From the NCBI RefSeq assembly GCF_003854935.1, contig NZ_CP033969.1, forward strand, positions 3,534,001 to 3,598,000: a stretch of 64,000 nt of DNA. Reading direction: 5' to 3'. The notes under the pieces are model-generated. The model made no database searches, was not told where the DNA came from, and saw nothing but the letters and a program-made list of their open reading frames with translations. The DNA is from Cupriavidus pauculus. GTDB taxonomy: Bacteria > Pseudomonadota > Gammaproteobacteria > Burkholderiales > Burkholderiaceae. Positions within the stretch are counted from its first letter, which is position 1; the number at the start of each line of letters is the position of its first letter. Positions 51,600 to 60,123 of the stretch are shown piece after piece. A program made the position numbers and the translations under genes.

Positions 51600-52592
51600 T
51601 TACTTCGTCTCTTGCGCGCGGCGCACGAGGTCCTTCATCTGCGCGCTGGTAATGAAGCGGTCGTACACGGGCTTCATCGCGGCCTGGAACGACGCCTTGT
51701 CCACCTGGATGATCTGCACGCCCGACGCCTCCACCAGCTTGCGCGACTTCTGCTCGCGCTCATCCCACAGCTTGCGCATGTACGGCACCGAATCCTTGGC
51801 GGCCTGGCGCACCATCGCCTGGTCTTCCTTCGACAGGCGGTCCCACGCGACCTTCGAGAACAGCAGCATTTCCGGGGCCATCGAGTGCTCGGTCAGCGAG
51901 TAGTACTTGGCCACCTCGAACTGGCGCGAGCTCTCGTAGCTGGGCCAGTTGTTCTCGGCGCCGTCGACCAGGCCGGTCTTCAGCGCGGTGTAGACCTCGC
52001 CCCAGGGCATCGGCGTGGCGTTGGCGTGCATGGCTTCCAGCAGCGACACCCAGAGGTCCGACTGCTGCACGCGGATCTTCATGCCCTTGGCGTCGGCCAG
52101 CGACTTGATCGGGCGCTTGGTGGTGTACATCGAGCGCGAGCCGCTGTCGTACCAGGCCAGGCCGATGAAGCCGTTTTTCTCGCACGACTTCAGGATGTCG
52201 TCGCCCACCGGGCCGTCCAGCACGTGCCGCATGTGCTCGGTGGAGCGGAACAGGAACGGCATCGTCGGGACGATGGTCGCCTCGCAAATGTTGTTCATCG
52301 CGGCCGAGTTCACGCGCACCATCGACAGCGCGCCGATCTTGGTCTGCTCGATGGCGTCCTTCTCGCTGCCCAGCGAGCCCTGCGCGAACACCTTGACCGA
52401 CATCTTGCCGTTGGAGCGCTGCTTGAGCAGGTCGCCCAGGTGGCGCACGGCCTGGACGGTCGGGTAGTCGTCGGGATGGATGTCGGCCGAGCGGAATTCC
52501 ACGGCGTGCACGGCCGTGGGCAGCGCCACGGCGGCGAGCAGCGCGGCCATCAGGGTACCCAGGCGGGTACGCGGGGAGCGGTGTTGGAACAT
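51600..52592 (-). CDS. dctP: TRAP transporter solute-binding protein (DctP)
   Basis: 330 residues: signal peptide (about 1-30, ending AVHA), then the DctP fold. [39 protein letters not shown], the [19 protein letters not shown] hinge with its substrate-carboxylate Arg, and [18 protein letters not shown] are typical. TRAP binding proteins hold a substrate carboxylate; clustered uronate dehydrogenase suggests D-glucuronate or D-galacturonate. GGAGG precedes the ATG. A 91-base gap separates it from the lactonase gene. Confidence 0.93.
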   Translation of the reverse strand: MFQHRSPRTRLGTLMAALLAAVALPTAVHAVEFRSADIHPDDYPTVQAVRHLGDLLKQRSNGKMSVKVFAQGSLGSEKDAIEQTKIGALSMVRVNSAAMNNICEATIVPTMPFLFRSTEHMRHVLDGPVGDDILKSCEKNGFIGLAWYDSGSRSMYTTKRPIKSLADAKGMKIRVQQSDLWVSLLEAMHANATPMPWGEVYTALKTGLVDGAENNWPSYESSRQFEVAKYYSLTEHSMAPEMLLFSKVAWDRLSKEDQAMVRQAAKDSVPYMRKLWDEREQKSRKLVEASGVQIIQVDKASFQAAMKPVYDRFITSAQMKDLVRRAQETK

Positions 52593-52683
52593 GTGTATTG
52601 CCTCCAGAGTTATTCGTTATCAGTCGACACAGGTTCGGCCCCCTGGCCCGGCGCGGGCCCGGAGGGCGCGATGCGAAATCGGG

Positions 52684-53571
52684 TCAGTCGCGCAGCACGG
52701 GCTCCGCGGTGCCGCGCACGCCGGGGCGCAGCGCCACCACGGCGCCGGACAGCGGGTCGCTGTCGTCGGTGCGGATCGACGTGACGTAGAGCGTGTCCAG
52801 CCCGCTGCCACCGAACGCACACATGGCCGGCTTGGCGAACGGCACGGCCAGGCTGCGGTCCAGGCGGCCATCCGGCGTGAAGCGGTGCACCTGGCCGGCG
52901 TCGTTGCCGCAGATCCAGTAGCCGCCGTCCTGGTCCACCGCGGCGCCGTCGGGGCGGCCCGGGTAGCGGTTCATGTCGATGAACACGCGCCCGTTGGCCG
53001 GCGTGCCGGTATCGACGTCGTAGTCGAAGGCCCAGACCGCCTGCCGCGCCGGGTGCGAATCGGACAGGTACATCGTGCGCCCGTCGGGGCTGAAGGCCAG
53101 GCCGTTGGGCGTGATCAGGTCCTCGCGGACCACGTCCAGCGCGCCGCTGCGCGCGTCGTAGCGATAGAGCTTGCCGTCGGTGGCGGCCAGCGACATGTCC
53201 ATCACCATCGTGCCGGCCCAGAAGCGGCCCTGGCGGTCGCAGCGGCCATCGTTGAAGCGCATGCCGCCGCGCGCGTGCTGCACGGCCGCCACGGGCTGCG
53301 GCGTCGGCGCCGGTTGTCCCGCCACCAGCTTGCCGATGCGGAACAGGCCGGTCTCCATCGCCAGCAGCCAGCCGCCGTCGGCCGTCATCGCCATGCAGCC
53401 CGCCATCTCGGGGATGGCCCAGTGCCTGGTGTCGCCGCTGGCCGGGTCAAAGCGCCACAGCGTGCGATTGGGGATATCGGTCCAGTACAGCGCCGCCTCG
53501 CCCGCGTGCCAGACGGGGCTTTCGCCCACGCCGCAGCGCATGTCGCCGATCCGTTCGTAGGTGCCGGCCAT
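52684..53571 (-). CDS. SMP-30/gluconolactonase family sugar-acid lactonase
   Basis: 295-residue six-bladed propeller. Metal ligands can be placed: Glu in GVGESPVWH, Asn/Asp in MRFNDGRCDRQGRFWAGTM, Asn in LITPNGLAFSPDG, and Asp in YLSDSHPARQAVW. Five bases separate it from udh, whose product is an aldarolactone, so hydrolysis of galactaro- or glucarolactone to the aldarate is the expected reaction (the UxuL-type lactonases act this way). Alternatively it could be a gluconolactonase. Confidence 0.88.
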   Translation of the reverse strand: MAGTYERIGDMRCGVGESPVWHAGEAALYWTDIPNRTLWRFDPASGDTRHWAIPEMAGCMAMTADGGWLLAMETGLFRIGKLVAGQPAPTPQPVAAVQHARGGMRFNDGRCDRQGRFWAGTMVMDMSLAATDGKLYRYDARSGALDVVREDLITPNGLAFSPDGRTMYLSDSHPARQAVWAFDYDVDTGTPANGRVFIDMNRYPGRPDGAAVDQDGGYWICGNDAGQVHRFTPDGRLDRSLAVPFAKPAMCAFGGSGLDTLYVTSIRTDDSDPLSGAVVALRPGVRGTAEPVLRD

Positions 53572-53576
53572 GGCGC

Positions 53577-54416
53577 TCAGTCCCCGAACGGGCCGGCCTT
53601 GACGAAGGCCCCGCCCTGGTACCAGCCGGCCGGGTCGTCGGCCGGCAGCGGCGGCACCGATTCCACCTTGGCGCGGAACTGCTCGGACGACTCCACGGGC
53701 CTGAAGCCCAGGCGGGCCGCCTTGCTGTTGTCCCACCAGCTGTCGCGGTTGGCCGATGCGCCGTAGACGATCAGGAAGCCCACCTTCGGCACGAAGATGG
53801 CGCGCTTGACGAGCTGTTCCAGGTCGTCGTAGCCGAGCCACGTGACCAGCATGCGGCGGTCCTTCGCTTCGGGGAACGACGAGCCGATGCGCAGCGCGAC
53901 GGTGTCGATGCCGTAGCGGTCGCTGTAGAAGCTGGCCAGCTGCTCGCCGAACGCCTTGCTGACGCCGTAGTAGCCGTCGGGCCGCGCCGGCGTGTCGGCG
54001 TCCAGCACTTCGCCCTGCCGGTAGTAGCCAATGACGTGGTTCGAACTGGCGAACACGATCCGGCGCACGCCCTGGCGGCGGGCCGCCTCGTACAGGTTGT
54101 AGGTGCCCTGGATGTTGGCCGGCAGGATTTCCTCGAACGGCCGCTCCACCGATACGCCGCCCAGGTGCACGACCGCGTCGACCCCCTCCAGCAGCGCGTG
54201 CACGGCCTTTGCATCGGACAGGTCGCACGGCACGACTTCTTCCTGCTCCCGGGCCTCGCCGAGGTTGGCGATATCGGACACGCGCACCACGTCGGCATAG
54301 CGCTTCAGCCGGTCACGCAGGACCTTGCCGAGATTGCCGGCGGCACCGGTCAGGAGAATGCGATGGCAACGGGTGGTGACGCCGTCGAGCGGGTCTTGGG
54401 AGGAGGTCTGAGACAT
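53577..54416 (-). CDS. udh: uronate dehydrogenase
   Basis: 279-residue short-chain (extended SDR) enzyme oxidising D-galacturonate or D-glucuronate to the aldarolactone with NAD+. RILLTGAAGNLGKVLRDRLK is the Rossmann start; SSNHVIGYYRQGE, YYGVSKAFGE (catalytic Tyr and Lys) and LRIGSSFPEAKDRRMLVTWL closely follow known Udh enzymes. It has a strong promoter with an operator-like palindrome at the start site and heads the udh-lactonase-dctPQM unit. Aldarate dehydratase genes are not in this window. Confidence 0.92.
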   Translation of the reverse strand: MSQTSSQDPLDGVTTRCHRILLTGAAGNLGKVLRDRLKRYADVVRVSDIANLGEAREQEEVVPCDLSDAKAVHALLEGVDAVVHLGGVSVERPFEEILPANIQGTYNLYEAARRQGVRRIVFASSNHVIGYYRQGEVLDADTPARPDGYYGVSKAFGEQLASFYSDRYGIDTVALRIGSSFPEAKDRRMLVTWLGYDDLEQLVKRAIFVPKVGFLIVYGASANRDSWWDNSKAARLGFRPVESSEQFRAKVESVPPLPADDPAGWYQGGAFVKAGPFGD

Positions 54417-54486
54417 GGTGTCGGGCTACAGCGGCGCGCGATCGGAAAATCGGCACACCAATGACTGGAAAGGGAGTAATTGATCT

Positions 54487-54536
54487 GTTGTCATACAACG
54501 CCACTGGAATCTAATCGTCTCCCCTTCTCCGGTCAA
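54487..54536 (-). promoter_or_regulatory. udh promoter with GTTGTCATACAAC operator
   Basis: Minus strand TTGACC (54536-54531), a 17-base spacer and TAGATT (54513-54508). A 13-base palindrome GTTGT-CAT-ACAAC (54487-54499) lies immediately downstream of the predicted start, where a bound repressor would block transcription. The TTGTNNNACAA form is usual for GntR-family repressors of sugar-acid genes; no such regulator gene adjoins. Confidence 0.72.
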
Positions 54537-54862
54537 GGTGCGATTCCCTAAGTAAATTCCCTAGAAGTTTTAAGATGCAGACATCCAGACTTGGATTTCC
54601 GGCGCGTGGTTTTTCCTCACTCAAATGAGTGAGTTAGCAGGATTCCGACCGCCCAGGCCCTGCTGCGCAATGGCGCTGCAGGCCGCCCCGGGAGTCGATT
54701 TTCCATTGCTTTTAAATAACTTACGTGAAACTGACAAACGTTTGCTGCAATGCAAGCTAAGCATTTGCCTAATTCCGCAAACCCGCGTTTGAGGGCCCAC
54801 GATAATGTCGATGGAATATCGGCTCTAGTGTTGTGGATCCACCCAATGTCTCGTCGTATGTC

Positions 54863-54906
54863 TTGCGACGTTATTTTTCTGTAAGGTACGATGTCATAGG
54901 ACATCG
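54863..54906 (+). promoter_or_regulatory. porin promoter overlapped by a palindrome
   Basis: TTGCGA (54863-54868), 18 bases, TACGAT (54887-54892). The palindrome CGATGTC-ATAG-GACATCG (54889-54906) covers the end of the -10 and the start point. The arrangement suggests repression by a dimeric regulator. Confidence 0.6.
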
Positions 54907-55118
54907 GATCTGTTTGCCTGCCTTTCCCAGGCCAGCCGCGCCGCATGTCCCGGCGCCGTGGAGACATCCTCGCGCGCCACCCATGCCCGCCGGTGACACA
55001 TGCCCTGCCGCTTTCCAGAAGGCGGCACCCGAGGTCGACACAACAGACGCAGCACGGCATGCAGCACCGGTCTACCGCAGCAAATAACGAAACCAGAGCC
55101 AGGATGGAGACCAACATC

Positions 55119-56180
55119 ATGAAGCGAGCCCTTGCGCCCTTCGTCACCACGGCCGCGCTGGCGGCCATCGGCGCCGCGGCACCGGCCCACGCCCAGTCGA
55201 ATGTCACGCTGTACGGCATCGTCGACACCACGATCCGCTATACGACCAACGAAAGCGCCGCCGGCAACGGCAAGCTCCAGATGAGCGACGGCGTGCTGAC
55301 CGGCAGCCGCTGGGGCCTGTACGGCGTGGAAGACCTGGGGCGCGGCTACCAGGCGCTGTTCGTGCTCGAATCGGGCTTCTCGCCCGACGCCGGCCAGAGC
55401 CTGCAGGGCAACCGGCTGTTCGGCCGCAAGGCGTACGTCGGGCTGCAGGGCGAATTCGGCACCGTCACGCTGGGCCGCCAGTTCACGGTGATCCACGAGG
55501 TCATCGCCAGCTACGACGCGATGGCGCTGGCCAACCTGTCCATCGTCGGCTTCCAGGGCGGCAACTACACGGGCGGCGTGCGCCAGGACAACATGATCAA
55601 GTACGCCGGCAAGTTCGGCGGCTTCACCGTCGCGGCCCAGCACGCGTTCGGCGAGCAGCCGGGCAGCGTGGCGCGGTCGTCGTCGACGGGCGGCAGCCTG
55701 ACCTACGCCGCAGGCCCGTTCATGGTCGCGGGCGGCTACCAGATCATGAAGGACAGCACGAGCTACTACGGCGTGACCATCCCCACCAGCGACCAGAAGG
55801 TCTGGACGCTGGGCGGCACCTACACGGCCGGCCCCGCGACGATCTACCTCGGCTACACCAACAGCAACGTCGACAACGCCGGCTACAAGAACCAGGCCGG
55901 CTACCTGGGCGGCAAGTACCAGTTCAACCCGGCGTGGTCGCTGATCGCCATCGGCACGTACGACCACCTGAAGCACGGCGGCGATTCGGGCAACCGATTC
56001 ACCGGCGCGCTGATGCTGGACTACGCGTTCAGCAAGCGCACCGACGTCTACCTGGAAGCCGACTACACGACGCTGACCGACGCCTGGCGCACGCTCGGCG
56101 CGCAGCCGACCTTCCAGACGCCGTTCTACGGCCACGGCAGCCGCGTGGGCGTGATGGCCGGCCTGCGCCACAAGTTCTGA
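55119..56180 (+). CDS. general porin (Burkholderia-type)
   Basis: 353 residues. Signal peptide (1-27, ending AHAQS), SNVTLYGIVDTTIRY opening, RWGLYGVEDLGRGYQALFVLESGF in strands 2-3, and a C-terminal GLRHKF with terminal Phe. It is about the same length as the porin at 39553 and clearly of the same family but diverged. Divergent to the uronate operon, it may admit uronic acids. Start 55119 has GGAGA nine bases upstream; 55104 is an in-frame alternative that would lengthen the signal peptide. Confidence 0.9.
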   Translation: MKRALAPFVTTAALAAIGAAAPAHAQSNVTLYGIVDTTIRYTTNESAAGNGKLQMSDGVLTGSRWGLYGVEDLGRGYQALFVLESGFSPDAGQSLQGNRLFGRKAYVGLQGEFGTVTLGRQFTVIHEVIASYDAMALANLSIVGFQGGNYTGGVRQDNMIKYAGKFGGFTVAAQHAFGEQPGSVARSSSTGGSLTYAAGPFMVAGGYQIMKDSTSYYGVTIPTSDQKVWTLGGTYTAGPATIYLGYTNSNVDNAGYKNQAGYLGGKYQFNPAWSLIAIGTYDHLKHGGDSGNRFTGALMLDYAFSKRTDVYLEADYTTLTDAWRTLGAQPTFQTPFYGHGSRVGVMAGLRHKF

Positions 56181-56205
56181 CGCGGCACCACGCGGTCAAT
56201 CGGAA

Positions 56206-56230
56206 ACAGGGGGCGGCTTCGCCCCCTTTT
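56206..56230 (+). terminator. terminator after the second porin
   Basis: GGGGGC-GGCTTC-GCCCCC (56209-56226) followed by TTTTCC, about 30 bases past the stop. Confidence 0.85.
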
Positions 56231-56499
56231 CCATCCAGGCCCGCCGCGCGGCACGTGCGATCCTTACGCCTGTTGCTGCAGCGGACACATCGCCGCCAGC
56301 CACACCCGCAGCACCCGCCAGCCAGCCCGGCGCCGCCAGATCCATTAAAAAATCTGCGCGAGGGGCTTCACAAAACTGGAAGGCGCTGATAGTATTGCGG
56401 GCTCTATCCGATTCGTTGCAGACGCCGCAAAACACCGCAGCAGCACGGATCGCCGCGGTAAATCGCGACGATGGAACAGGTTTCGCAAGTCAAGGTTTC

Positions 56500-56575
56500 G
56501 CCGGTGTAGCTCAGTTGGTAGAGCAGCGCATTCGTAATGCGAAGGTCGTAGGTTCGACTCCTATCTCCGGCACCA
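56500..56575 (+). tRNA. tRNA-Thr (anticodon CGT)
   Basis: 76 bases including the encoded CCA. D-arm AGCTCAGTTGGTAGAGC, anticodon stem GCGCA/TGCG around the loop TTCGTAA (anticodon CGT, reads ACG), T-loop GGTTCGACTCC. The acceptor stem GCCGGTG/CTCCGGC has one T-T mismatch at pair 6-67. An intrinsic terminator follows after 18 bases. No integrase or duplicated 3' end marks it as an occupied attachment site. Confidence 0.97.
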
Positions 56576-56592
56576 TTCACTTGAAGTAGGAA

Positions 56593-56619
56593 GGGCAACC
56601 CAGGCGGGTTGCCCTTTTT
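56593..56619 (+). terminator. terminator after tRNA-Thr
   Basis: GGGCAACC-CAGGCG-GGTTGCCC stem (56593-56614) followed by five Ts. Confidence 0.9.
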
Positions 56620-56695
56620 GCTTTGGGGCTTCGCAACTGGGCCGGCTGAAGTACGACGTCGAGCTGCACGCCGACGCCGCCGAGCCCCTCCCCTC

Positions 56696-57127
56696 TCAAG
56701 ACATCGCGCCCGGCCGATGGTGCAGTTGCCACGCGTCGGCGGCCACGCGGCGCAGCGGCACGAGGCTGTCGGTGCCGACCATCTGCATCACGGCCATCTC
56801 GATGCGTTCGATCGTCGCGGTCTTGGGCAGGCAATCCACCACGCCGCGCGACTCCAGCGCGGCCGGCACGCGCAGCCACATGTTGTCGGACAGCAGCAGG
56901 ATGCGCGCGTTGGGCAGCGCCTCGGTCAGGCGCCGCAGCAGGTACCAGTTGTCGTTGACGTCCCCGGCCATGCCGTAGACCACCACGGCCGGCGCGTGGC
57001 TGGGCGCGAGTGCGACGATGTCGGCCGGGTCGATGGCATGGACAGCGCCGATGCCCGGCATGCGTTCCAGCAGGCGCTGCATGCCCAGGCGGACCAGCGG
57101 CTGGTCGTCGATCACGATGGCGGTCAT
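56696..57127 (-). CDS. degenerate response-regulator receiver domain protein
   Basis: 143 residues, only a receiver-like domain with a 30-residue tail and no output domain. The fold is recognisable: acidic pair DD (7-8) in AIVIDDQPLVRLGMQRLLE, the switch Ser in ARILLLSDN and the conserved Lys 102 in DCLPKTAT. But at the phosphorylation position (expected D-x-x-M-P-G) the sequence is VYGMAG, so the acceptor Asp is replaced by Val 50. It should therefore not be phosphorylated conventionally and may act by protein contact. No histidine kinase is nearby. Confidence 0.7.
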   Translation of the reverse strand: MTAIVIDDQPLVRLGMQRLLERMPGIGAVHAIDPADIVALAPSHAPAVVVYGMAGDVNDNWYLLRRLTEALPNARILLLSDNMWLRVPAALESRGVVDCLPKTATIERIEMAVMQMVGTDSLVPLRRVAADAWQLHHRPGAMS

Positions 57128-57325
57128 GGTCTATCTCCCCGTATCTTGTATGGATGCGGGGATTCTGCAAGCGTCATGCCAGACGGTTTGTGGCCGCTGC
57201 GAGCAGTCGTGGCGCGAGCCATGGCGAACCCACCAGCGCCCGCGGCCCCTTGGCCCGCCGGGGCTGGCCGGCCTTGGCCGACCGCGCCGGCGCACTGCCA
57301 GCCATGCCGGGCCGACCGCACGCGA

Positions 57326-57367
57326 TGTTACGGCCAACGTAACGTGTCACGGGGCACCGTAACGTGA
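57326..57367. repeat. GTAACG repeats upstream of the receiver gene
   Basis: CGTAACGTG occurs directly repeated at 57339 and 57359 (20-base spacing, about two helical turns), and GTTACG (57328) pairs with the first copy as an inverted repeat. They lie in the 291-base gap between the FapA-type gene and the receiver gene, about 200 bases ahead of the latter. The rest of that gap is GC-rich with nothing notable. Confidence 0.45.
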
Positions 57368-57418
57368 GACCGTCGGACCGGCAGACCATCGAGGCTGGAC
57401 CGGGCCGGCCCGCCGTTG

Positions 57419-59032
57419 TCAGGTCACCGTGATCCGGTCGTCGATCACGCGCACCTGCCCGCCCGTCTTGTCCTCCATGACCTTGAGCACCTTGTGCCCC
57501 ACCTGCAGCGTCACGCCGCCATGGATGCGGCGGCCCACCGCGATCACGGCATCGTCGGACGGCTTGATCTGCTCGGCCAGCCGCGCGATCTCGGCGTCCA
57601 GTTCGAACAGGTCCTTGTTGATCTTGAACATCGTGGCGCGCGCCTTCTCGCGGACGTCGCCCTGGGCGCGCTCGGGATGCTTGGCGAAGAACGCCACCAG
57701 CTGCTGCAGCTTGGCCTGGTCGTCCAGCACCTTGCGCCGCCGCGCCTCCAGCTCGGCCTTCTGCTCGTCGGCAAACGGGTTCAGGCCCACCTGCACGGCC
57801 GTGGCGCTGCCGGCCGGCGCGCCCAGCGTGGCCACGCTCACCGACTGCAGCGCGCGCGTGCGGCCGCCGCTGATGCTGCCCTGCCCGGTCGGCGTGCCCA
57901 CCACCACGCGCTCGCCGGCCGAGACGTCGCTCTGCCGGATGCCGCTTTCCACCACCACCTCGGTGGCGGCCTCTACGATGGCGTTCTGGATATAGCGCGC
58001 ATGCACCGCACCCTTGGTGCGGACGCTGGCAATCTCGTTGGGGTCGCCGCCATGCGCGGTCTCCGCCCTGCCGATGATGCCGCCCTTGACGATGACGTCC
58101 CCGCCGGCCTCCACGTGGGCCGCCTCGATCGTGCCCTGCACCACCACGTCGCCGGTCACGCGGACCGACATGCCGGTGAGGATGTCGCCCGAGACGCGCA
58201 GCGATCCATCGAAATTGACATTGCCCGAATGCAGGTCCACCGCGTCCACGTCGACCACGGGGCTGACGATCACGCCATTGGGCAGCACGCGCGGCGACCC
58301 GGCGATGACGGCCAGCAGCAGGTTGGGATCGTTCGGGTCCGGGGCCACGCCGGTCAGGTCCGGCGCGTAGGGGGTGTCGATGACCGGCTCGGCGGCGATC
58401 GGCTTGCCCAGCAGGTCCATGCCGTCCTTGCCGGGCCGGGCCGGCGTGCGGCGCATCAGCGCGGTGCCGGGATTCACCAGCAGCAGGCTGCCGAGGTCGC
58501 GCAGGTCCACCCGCTCGTCCTCGTTCTCCGCCTGCGCGGGCCGGCGCTGCTGCACGAGGCTGTCGAACCGGGCGGGCTCGCCCTGCACCGGCGCCACGCC
58601 GCGGGCAATCTCGCGGCCCTCGCAGCCGCCCGCTTCCAGCGCCACGCGGATGGCGGCCGAATCGAGCAGCGCCACCACGCCCATCGACGCCGCGGCGGCC
58701 GCGATGTCGGCTTCCTCGATCGGACGGCCGCCCTCGGGCGGCATCAGCGTCAGCAGCAGTTGCAGCTTGTCGCCGGTCATTTCCAGTTCGAAGGCACCGT
58801 CCAGCACATTGCCGATCACCGCGTCGATCTCGCGATCGGTGAGCTGGCACTGGGTCAGGAAGCCGGTCACGGCGCCCTGGTCCAGCCGGGCGCCTAGCCA
58901 GCCGTGCTCGGCCAGCGACGCCTCCAGCGCCGTCCGGTCCGGCGGCAGCCGCCCCGTTTCCGGCGTAAAGCAAGCCCTTACCTGATCTCCCGGCTGGTTG
59001 AGTTCCAGCCGTAATCCCACGTCCGCGTTCAT
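57419..59032 (-). CDS. FapA family (DUF342) protein
   Basis: 537 residues. The N-terminal region (1-170) is a helical FapA-N-like domain. The central part (about 240-400) is a right-handed parallel beta-helix of short repeats, seen in SGDILTGMSVRVTGDVVVQG, VEAGGDVIVKGGIIG and VRTKGAVHARYIQN. A coiled-coil region (about 420-500, KAELEARRRKVLDDQAKLQQ) and a small C-terminal beta part follow. FapA-family polymers resemble bactofilin scaffolds; some members have roles in membrane or signalling processes, and the exact function is unknown. It diverges from the methyltransferase gene. Confidence 0.85.
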   Translation of the reverse strand: MNADVGLRLELNQPGDQVRACFTPETGRLPPDRTALEASLAEHGWLGARLDQGAVTGFLTQCQLTDREIDAVIGNVLDGAFELEMTGDKLQLLLTLMPPEGGRPIEEADIAAAAASMGVVALLDSAAIRVALEAGGCEGREIARGVAPVQGEPARFDSLVQQRRPAQAENEDERVDLRDLGSLLLVNPGTALMRRTPARPGKDGMDLLGKPIAAEPVIDTPYAPDLTGVAPDPNDPNLLLAVIAGSPRVLPNGVIVSPVVDVDAVDLHSGNVNFDGSLRVSGDILTGMSVRVTGDVVVQGTIEAAHVEAGGDVIVKGGIIGRAETAHGGDPNEIASVRTKGAVHARYIQNAIVEAATEVVVESGIRQSDVSAGERVVVGTPTGQGSISGGRTRALQSVSVATLGAPAGSATAVQVGLNPFADEQKAELEARRRKVLDDQAKLQQLVAFFAKHPERAQGDVREKARATMFKINKDLFELDAEIARLAEQIKPSDDAVIAVGRRIHGGVTLQVGHKVLKVMEDKTGGQVRVIDDRITVT

Positions 59033-59259
59033 GGCTCCCCGCTTTCTGGTTGCAGCGTGGTGCCCGCCGGCCGGGGTTCATGCCCCGCGCGTCCTTCCGC
59101 CAGGACGTCCGTACTTGCGCCAACCCTGCTTGTCGTATCCAGTGGTCAACGGCAGAAATGCGAGTGAGCTTTAGCCCACAAAAGTAGGGGACCGGCGTTT
59201 TCGGTAAACTGACGCCCTTTCCGAAGCGCCCGGGATCCCAGAATCCCCAAAATCCCCAG

Positions 59260-60090
59260 ATGTCCAGCCCATACGAAGTCCGTCCCGGCCAGTCCGTCGA
59301 ACTGCTCAAGGAACTCCATATCCTGACGCGCGACGGCAAGATGAACCAGGACAGCCGCCGCAAGCTCAAGCAGGTCTACCACCTGTTCCAGTTCATCGAG
59401 CCGCTGCTGCGCGAGGTGAAGGACGCGAAGGGGTCCGTGGCGCTGGTGGACCATGGCGCCGGCAAGTCCTACCTGGGCTTCATCCTCTACGACCTGTTCT
59501 TCAAGGACCTGCACGACGATTCGCACATCTTCGGCATCGAGACCCGCGAGGAACTGGTGGCCAGCTCCCAGGCGCTGGCCAGCCGGCTGGGCTTTCCGGG
59601 GATGTCGTTCCTGAACCTGTCGGTGGCGGATTCGATCACCTCGCCGGCGCTGCCCGCCACCGTGGACGTGGTCACCGCGCTGCATGCCTGCAATACGGCC
59701 ACCGACGACGCCATCCGCTTCGCGCTGGCCAAGCACGCCCAGCACATCGTGCTGGTGCCGTGCTGCCAGGCCGAGGTGGCCAGCGTGCTGCGCAAGCACA
59801 AGGGCCGGCTGCTGGCCGGCAATCCGATGACGGAAATCTGGCGCCACCCGCTGCATACGCGCGAGTTCGGCAGCCAGCTGACCAACGTGCTGCGCTGCCT
59901 GCAGCTCGAAGCGCATGGCTACCAGGTCAGCGTGACCGAGCTGGTCGGCTGGGAACATTCGATGAAGAACGAGCTGATCATCGCGCAGTACAAGGACCTG
60001 CCGCGCCGGCGTCCGGCCGAGCGCCTGAAGCAGGTGCTGGAATCGGTCGGCATCGAGGAACTGGGCGAGCGCTTCTTCACGCCCGCCTGA
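59260..60090 (+). CDS. SAM-dependent methyltransferase (methyltransferase_32 type)
   Basis: 276 residues. Class I fold with the SAM-binding loop VALVDHGAGKSYLGFILY (motif I), IFGIETREELV (motif II acidic residue), VDVVTALHACNTATDDAIRF and the VLVPCCQAEVA segment, which match PF13679 proteins. The N-terminal 45 residues are helical and basic. Substrate unknown; relatives include tRNA or protein methyltransferase candidates. The start has no Shine-Dalgarno; instead the sequence before it is a short tandem run of ATCCC(C)A(A/G)A units (59234-59260). Confidence 0.85.
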   Translation: MSSPYEVRPGQSVELLKELHILTRDGKMNQDSRRKLKQVYHLFQFIEPLLREVKDAKGSVALVDHGAGKSYLGFILYDLFFKDLHDDSHIFGIETREELVASSQALASRLGFPGMSFLNLSVADSITSPALPATVDVVTALHACNTATDDAIRFALAKHAQHIVLVPCCQAEVASVLRKHKGRLLAGNPMTEIWRHPLHTREFGSQLTNVLRCLQLEAHGYQVSVTELVGWEHSMKNELIIAQYKDLPRRRPAERLKQVLESVGIEELGERFFTPA

Positions 60091-60123
60091 CCCCGCGCCG
60101 GCCGCCGCACCGGGCTGGGGCGG

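Larger units (their letters stand above)
54417..55118. other. 702-base divergent intergenic region, udh and porin
   Basis: The longest non-coding stretch in the window and clearly less GC-rich than its surroundings between about 54480 and 54900. It contains the udh promoter and operator (54487-54536), a direct repeat TTCCCTA around 54545-54565, and the porin promoter with a palindrome at 54863-54906. The right part (54907-55118) would be a long porin leader. No credible gene was found in it. Confidence 0.6.

Noticed and set aside
54617-55231. Minus-strand open frame in the udh-porin intergenic region
   Set aside because: It overlaps the porin promoter and signal peptide and has no protein-like features.
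56500-56695. tRNA-Thr as an integration site of a genomic island
   Set aside because: No integrase, no repeat of the tRNA 3' end and no change of gene character downstream were seen.
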